From RGIG9060 sp045645985 (GTDB taxonomy: Bacteria > Spirochaetota > Spirochaetia > Treponematales > Treponemataceae): 64,000 bases of DNA. The stretch's first letter is position 1. Each line of letters begins with the position of its first letter. The DNA is taken from positions 62,001 through 126,000 of the forward strand of contig JAZRJV010000001.1 of assembly GCA_045645985.1 (NCBI GenBank). The letters run 5' to 3'. A program made the translations under genes and the position numbers. Below the pieces are notes generated by a model. The model was not told the DNA's origin and did no database searches. It was given only the letters and a program-made list of their open reading frames with translations. This document shows, in pieces, positions 59,714-64,000 of this stretch.

Positions 59714-60127
59714 TTACCCTATTTTCTTTCCAACATAAGCGGCATGATCTGGATTTTCCACCACATCAAAATAATCTAAAGAAATTCCCTGTTTTTCCAT
59801 CCCAGACATTAAATTTTTACAAGTCTTCCAAGATGAAAAACCTGATTTTACAACCAAAGCACAACCTTTTTTTGTTGTAAGATTTCCAGAATTATCAAGA
59901 ATTTCATCAAACTTTTCTGGTAATTTAGAACCAAAAAGAGGTGATGATGGAACGATTATTGAAATATAATCATATCCTGTTAAACGCATTGTAGAATAAT
60001 CTGTCATTGCGTTAAAAACATCAATTTGATAACCTTTGTTAATCACAGCATTTTCTAACTTCTGCAAAATCACTTTATGATTGGTATTTTTTACAGGTGA
60101 TAAAAAATGAACAAGCGCAACTCGCAT
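59714..60127 (-). CDS. Small flavodoxin-like protein
   Basis: From the ATG at 60127 (with a GGGGG site four bases upstream) it has 137 residues. The opening strand-loop-helix MRVALVHFLSPVKNTNHKVILQKLENAVINKGYQIDVFNAMTD and the middle YDYISIIVPSSPLFGSKLPEKFDEIL are laid out like a flavodoxin. The usual FMN phosphate loop (T/S-x-T-G-x-T) is not present, so cofactor binding is doubtful. It lies between uspA (13 bases upstream) and the J-domain gene. An energy-sensing role beside V-ATPase and UspA is only a guess. Confidence 0.62.
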   Translation of the reverse strand: MRVALVHFLSPVKNTNHKVILQKLENAVINKGYQIDVFNAMTDYSTMRLTGYDYISIIVPSSPLFGSKLPEKFDEILDNSGNLTTKKGCALVVKSGFSSWKTCKNLMSGMEKQGISLDYFDVVENPDHAAYVGKKIG

Positions 60128-60140
60128 ACATCCCCCTTTT

Positions 60141-60623
60141 TTAAGCCATTTTATAAAGCTGTTCGATATTGTTTTTTCGAACAACTAAAACAGAACATCC
60201 TGCATGAGAAATTATTTCTTTGTAAGTCGAAGTTATAGAATCTTTTGATTCATTATGCTGATGTTCACCAAGCAAAATTAAATCTGTTTTGTTATCTTCA
60301 GCATAGCCAACAACTTCTGACCAAACAGAACCTTTTCGTAACTCTGTTTCGATTTTAATTCCTTTTGCTTTTGCTAAATTTTCTACATGTTGTAAATATC
60401 GTTTGCCATCTTCAGTTAAACTATTTTCGTAATCTAAACTTTCTTCGTTTACAAAAAATTTACTGATTGTAAGTTCTTTTAAAGTTGCTGTATCTACAAC
60501 ATAAATTGCCTTCATATCGCAACGATAAAGACGAGCCATTAAAATTCCGTATTGAGCCGCCTGAATAGAGGCTTCTGAGCCATTTAAAACTACAAGAATA
60601 TTGTTAAAAAGTGGTTTAATCAT
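60141..60623 (-). CDS. Universal stress protein (UspA family)
   Basis: The 160-residue Rossmann-like protein starts NILVVLNGSEASIQAAQYGILMARLYRCDMKAIYVVD and ends with a Usp C-terminal signature region (DLILLGEHQHNE, then SCSVLVVRK-like SHAGCSVLVVRKNN). The ATP-binding pattern G-x2-G-x9-G(S/T) is only partly kept (LLGEHQHNESKDSITSTYKEII), so nucleotide binding is uncertain. The ATG overlaps the stop of the V-ATPase D gene by one base (TAATG), so translation is coupled. Usp proteins in such contexts may sense energy or ion status. Confidence 0.87.
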   Translation of the reverse strand: MIKPLFNNILVVLNGSEASIQAAQYGILMARLYRCDMKAIYVVDTATLKELTISKFFVNEESLDYENSLTEDGKRYLQHVENLAKAKGIKIETELRKGSVWSEVVGYAEDNKTDLILLGEHQHNESKDSITSTYKEIISHAGCSVLVVRKNNIEQLYKMA

Positions 60624-61252
60624 TAATGAAAGCCTCCTTTTTGCTTAGCTTTTAATGCTTTAAGAACAAAAACATTTTCCCGCTCTCTTTCTTCTAAAAC
60701 ACTTTCGATGTAAGTTTTTGTTTCTTTTGTTTGAGGAATTACCATTTTATCCAAAGCATTAACTCGGCGCTGAGTTTTTCTAACTTCATTTGCTAAACGC
60801 CACACGATAGTTCTGATAGAAGCCAAATCTGTAAGTAATTTTAACAAATTGAAAAATTCAACCATTACTTTATCAGAATCAGCAAAGGAATCCAAAGATG
60901 AATAAAAAAGTTCTTGTTTAGGCAAATCAACTTCGATAGAAGAAAAATTCATTCCAGAAACAACAACTGGCTTTTGTAAAATTTTGAAATCGTATTTTAC
61001 ACCACTAGCAAGTCGTTCAACTCGGTCGCCACCAACTGCCATCAACATACTTTTTAAAGCTGGATATGCCTTGTTAATTTGTTTTTCGATTTCTCGTTCT
61101 AACAATTTAACTTTTTCTACCATTCGCATTAAATCCATAACAAGAATTTCACGCTTTTGTTCCAAAAGTTCGTAACCGTCGGCAGCAACTGTTAATTGAT
61201 CTTTTACCATGAGGAGATTTGATTTTGTAGGTGCAACATTCAATCTTGCCAT
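60623..61252 (-). CDS. atpD: V-type ATP synthase subunit D
   Basis: Subunit D is the central-stalk rotor shaft, a long coiled coil inside the A3B3 head. The 209-residue sequence is nearly all helical with the family N-terminus (RLNVAPTKSNLLMVKDQLTVAADGYELLEQKREILVMDLM) and C-terminal helix (VRKTQRRVNALDKMVIPQTKETKTYIESVLEERERE). ATG at 61252, 23 bases after the B gene. No subunit I or K gene follows; the next gene is uspA, so the membrane-sector genes must lie elsewhere. Confidence 0.96.
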   Translation of the reverse strand: MARLNVAPTKSNLLMVKDQLTVAADGYELLEQKREILVMDLMRMVEKVKLLEREIEKQINKAYPALKSMLMAVGGDRVERLASGVKYDFKILQKPVVVSGMNFSSIEVDLPKQELFYSSLDSFADSDKVMVEFFNLLKLLTDLASIRTIVWRLANEVRKTQRRVNALDKMVIPQTKETKTYIESVLEERERENVFVLKALKAKQKGGFH

Positions 61253-61275
61253 AGTATGTAAATTATACCACCTTT

Positions 61276-62652
61276 TTATTCTTTAGGCATATATTTTTCG
61301 ATATATTCAGGTTTAATTCTGTAAAGTTCACTTTTTGGTAAAAGTGAAAGAACTTTCCAACCTAAATCCAAAGTTTGTTCGATTGTTCTATCTTCAAATT
61401 CACTTTGAGATAAAAATTCACTTTCTAGTTTTTCACCAAACTTAAGGTACATCTTATCTATTTGAGAAAGTTCTTCTTCCCCAATAATAGAAGCCAAACT
61501 TCTTACGCTTTTTACTTTTGAGTATGCTGCAAAAAGCTGACTTGCAACATCTTTATGATCCTCACGAGTCATTCCATCCCCAATTCCGTCCTTCATAAGA
61601 CGAGAAAGACTTGGAAGCCCCGCAACAGGAGGATACATTCCCTTTTGAGACATTTCTCTATCAAGAACAATTTGTCCTTCTGTAATATACCCTGTCAAAT
61701 CGGGAATTGGATGAGAAATATCATCATTTGGCATTGTTAAAATCGGAATTTGTGTAATGGAACCATTTGAGCCTTTTACTTTTCCAGCCCGTTCGTAAAG
61801 TTCAGCTAAGTCTGAATACAAATATCCAGGATAACCTTTTCGCCCTGGAACTTCACCACGAGTTGTAGAAATTTCACGCAAGGCTTCACAATAGTTTGTC
61901 ATATCAGTCATTACAACAAGAACATGCATTCCCTTTTCGTAAGCTAAATATTCTGCCGCTGTTAAAGCACAACGAGGAGTAATAATTCGTTCGATAGAAG
62001 GAGCATCTGCCAAAGACTGAAACATAACAACCTTAGACAAAACTCCAGATTCTTCAAAAGTTTTTACGAAAAAACGAGCCACATCGTATTTAATTCCCAT
62101 TCCAGCAAAAACCATTACAAATTGTTCATCGCTATTTCTGATTTTTGCCTGACGAATAATTTGTGCAGCAAGTTTATTATGAGGAAGTCCGTTTCCTGAA
62201 AAAATAGGAAGTTTTTGACCACGAATCAAAGTGTTCATTCCGTCAATGGAACTAATTCCAGTTTGAATAAAATCCCGAGGATAAACTCGAGCATAAGGAT
62301 TTATAGGATATCCGTTTACATTTACTTTCTTTGAAGAAATAATATCTTTGTAACCATCAATTGGCTGTCCAAGTCCGTTAAAGATACGACCAAGCAAACC
62401 TTCGCCAACTCGAAGTTCCATTGGAGTTTCCAAAAATTCAAGAGTTGTTTCATCTAAGTCAAGTCCAGTTGTTGTTCCAAAAATCTGAACGATAGCATAA
62501 TCTTCAGAAATATCGATAACACGACCGATTTTTTTTGCACCAAATCTATCACGAACTGCAGCAATTTCACCATAAAAAATATTTTCGCTTCGACGAACTA
62601 CGATAATAGGTCCGTCTACAGAATTACATCCTTTATATTCTACACCTTTCAT
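61276..62652 (-). CDS. atpB: V-type ATP synthase subunit B (non-catalytic)
   Basis: Subunit B alternates with A in the hexameric head and binds nucleotide without hydrolysing it. Visible features are VEYKGCNSVDGPIIVVRR, GRIFNGLGQPIDG, the degenerate P-loop FSGNGLPHNKLAAQI, REISTTRGEVPGRKGYPGYLYSDLAELYERAG and the MPNDDISHPIPDLTGYITEGQI segment. The 458-residue length is typical. The ATG overlaps the A-gene stop by one base (TAATG). The complex in spirochaetes is thought to pump H+ or Na+, or to make ATP; direction cannot be told from sequence here. Confidence 0.97.
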   Translation of the reverse strand: MKGVEYKGCNSVDGPIIVVRRSENIFYGEIAAVRDRFGAKKIGRVIDISEDYAIVQIFGTTTGLDLDETTLEFLETPMELRVGEGLLGRIFNGLGQPIDGYKDIISSKKVNVNGYPINPYARVYPRDFIQTGISSIDGMNTLIRGQKLPIFSGNGLPHNKLAAQIIRQAKIRNSDEQFVMVFAGMGIKYDVARFFVKTFEESGVLSKVVMFQSLADAPSIERIITPRCALTAAEYLAYEKGMHVLVVMTDMTNYCEALREISTTRGEVPGRKGYPGYLYSDLAELYERAGKVKGSNGSITQIPILTMPNDDISHPIPDLTGYITEGQIVLDREMSQKGMYPPVAGLPSLSRLMKDGIGDGMTREDHKDVASQLFAAYSKVKSVRSLASIIGEEELSQIDKMYLKFGEKLESEFLSQSEFEDRTIEQTLDLGWKVLSLLPKSELYRIKPEYIEKYMPKE

Positions 62653-64000
62653 TATACATCCGCCCTTCGATAGATTTTTTCTAATGAACCAATTTGTTCT
62701 TCTAAATGAGATTCAACTGTAGAAATTTCAGTTATTTTGTCATTTGCAACAGAAGTTTTGATACGCACAATTTCTTCTTTTACAGGAAGATTTGTAATTT
62801 TCATTAATGGTGCACCCTGTTTGATAACTGAAAGAGAACGCTTGTAAAATTGAATCATCAATTCCAAAATCAAAATTTGTTTTTCTGGAACTGAGAAAAC
62901 ATCGATATCATCAAAAGCATTTTGCTGTAAAAATCCGTTTTTAATCATTTCTGAAACAACAAGAATAAGTCTTTCTGTATCAGGAAGTGCATCTGGTCCA
63001 ATCAAACGAACAATTTGTTGAAGTCGCTGTTCTCGTTTTAGCAAGTCCAAAGCTTCTTGTCGAATTTGTGCCCAGCGAGGATCAAGTTTATCCCACCATT
63101 CCCGCACTTCATCTGCGTATTCAGAATAAGAATCAATCCAACCAATAGCAGGATAATGTCGAGCATTTGCCAATTCTCTGTCCAAAGCCCAGAAACAGCG
63201 AATAAAGCGTTTTGTGTGTTGAGTAACTGGCTCAGAAAAATCTCCACCTGGTGGAGAAACCGCACCGATTACAGAAACAGAGCCTTCTTTTTGACAAAGA
63301 GTTGTAACCCGCCCTGCTCTTTCGTAAAATTCAGCCAATCTTGTAGGAAGATATGCAGGGAATCCTTCTTCTGCTGGCATTTCTTCCATACGACCAGAAA
63401 GTTCACGCAAAGCTTCTGCCCAACGACTTGTGGAATCTGCCATAATCGCAACAGCCATTCCCATATCGCGATAATATTCAGCCAAAGTAATTCCTGAATA
63501 AAGTGAAACTTCACGAGCAGCAACTGGCATATTTGAAGTATTTGCAATCAAAATTGTTCGTTCCATCAAAGAACGACCTGTTCGTGGGTCAATAAGGGCA
63601 GGAAATTCGGTAAGAACATCTGTCATTTCGTTTCCTCGTTCCCCACAACCAATATATACGATTAAGTCCGCATCACACCATTTTGCAATAGCGTGCTGTG
63701 TCATTGTTTTTCCAGTACCGAATCCACCAGGAATTGCGGCTGTTCCTCCTTTTGACAAAGGGAAGAAAACATCGATTACACGCTGACCTGTAATTAAAGG
63801 TTCGGTTACAGTAAGTTTTTCTGCGTAAGGACGAGGTTTTCTAACTGGCCAATATTGGCAAAGACAAATTTCTTCGTCTAAATCTGTTGTTGCAACCACA
63901 TCATCAATTGTGTATTCACCAGATGGAACAATTGATTTTATAGTTTTTCCTTTTATTGAAGGCGGAACCATAATTTTATGCAAAATTGAAGAAGTTTCTT
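62652..64000 (-). CDS. atpA: V-type ATP synthase subunit A (catalytic), 5' end cut by the window
   Basis: Subunit A hydrolyses or makes ATP in the V1 head. The P-loop GGFGTGKTMTQHAIAKW, IGCGERGNEMTDVLTEFP, the ADSTSRWAEALRELSGRMEEMPAEEGFPAYL segment and GSVSVIGAVSPPGGDFSEP are all diagnostic. About 449 codons are present. The full protein is near 590, so about 140 N-terminal residues lie beyond base 64000. The frame is open to the window edge, so the in-frame TTG at 63983 is not the true start. Its stop overlaps the B gene's start. Confidence 0.97.
   Translation of the reverse strand, partial: ETSSILHKIMVPPSIKGKTIKSIVPSGEYTIDDVVATTDLDEEICLCQYWPVRKPRPYAEKLTVTEPLITGQRVIDVFFPLSKGGTAAIPGGFGTGKTMTQHAIAKWCDADLIVYIGCGERGNEMTDVLTEFPALIDPRTGRSLMERTILIANTSNMPVAAREVSLYSGITLAEYYRDMGMAVAIMADSTSRWAEALRELSGRMEEMPAEEGFPAYLPTRLAEFYERAGRVTTLCQKEGSVSVIGAVSPPGGDFSEPVTQHTKRFIRCFWALDRELANARHYPAIGWIDSYSEYADEVREWWDKLDPRWAQIRQEALDLLKREQRLQQIVRLIGPDALPDTERLILVVSEMIKNGFLQQNAFDDIDVFSVPEKQILILELMIQFYKRSLSVIKQGAPLMKITNLPVKEEIVRIKTSVANDKITEISTVESHLEEQIGSLEKIYRRADV

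Noticed and set aside
1..64000. CRISPR arrays, intact insertion sequences, tRNA or rRNA genes, prophage genes
   Set aside because: I looked for regular spaced repeats, transposase or integrase motifs and tRNA T-arm patterns. Only tmRNA was found, and the repeats present are tandem or palindromic without spacer regularity.

Overview
The window is AT-rich bacterial DNA that reads as a Treponema-type spirochaete chromosome. The support is a V-type ATPase block, a CheA with a long linker, many secreted or lipoprotein genes of spirochaetal character, and a tmRNA whose 3' CCA is not encoded. A branched-chain amino acid block (leuB, ilvD, ilvB) suggests a less reduced, probably gut- or mouth-associated Treponema rather than T. 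pallidum. The species is inference; no 16S gene is present. Both ends are cut: cheA lacks its 3' end at base 1, and the V-ATPase A gene lacks its 5' end at base 64000.

Layout: 1-4.4 kb holds cheA and a divergent pair of predicted beta-barrel exported proteins. 4.5-10.3 kb is a leftward amino-acid block, leuB - solitary sigma54 AAA+ domain - 32-codon leader ORF - ilvD - ilvB, with a repeated palindromic element between ilvD and ilvB. 10.3-13.1 kb is an accessory island: repeats, a gene remnant, and a complete type II restriction-modification system (M, R and an XRE controller gene C) with recognisable C-boxes. 13.2-22.5 kb holds recO, cls, tmRNA (ssrA), a palindrome-rich gap, a DEAD-box helicase, an ABC-F ATPase and clpB. 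22.6-40.4 kb holds a tocopherol-cyclase-like protein, an M16C peptidase, a DUF554 membrane protein, then pdp-recJ-M23 peptidase, ligA, trmB, two unknown proteins, a large membrane protein and dinB. 40.5-46.1 kb holds a DUF192 fusion, a TPR/beta-propeller/VWA protein, a TPR protein, surE and a degenerate galactokinase-family protein. 46.2-50.7 kb is lnt-bioY-nrdR followed by a padR-DUF1700/DUF4097-pspC module. 50.7-64 kb is leftward: V-ATPase A-B-D-uspA-flavodoxin-like-J-domain protein-map, then htrA, then phosphoribosyltransferase - three exported unknowns - rnhB.

Two signals recur. First, several genes without a Shine-Dalgarno sequence have a sigma70-like promoter whose -10 box ends only 6-9 bases before the ATG, which predicts leaderless or very short-leader mRNAs: cheA, the methyltransferase, C, clpB, the 37303 membrane protein, the phosphoribosyltransferase, lnt and DUF554. 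Second, small two-hairpin palindromic elements lie in intergenic DNA. Next to ilvD they are interleaved with three copies of the ilvD 3' end that differ only at synonymous positions.

The most system-like finding is the restriction-modification island. Its control region can be read directly: a C-box lies over the -10 of a leaderless methyltransferase promoter, and a double C-box lies over and upstream of the -35 of a leaderless C-R promoter.
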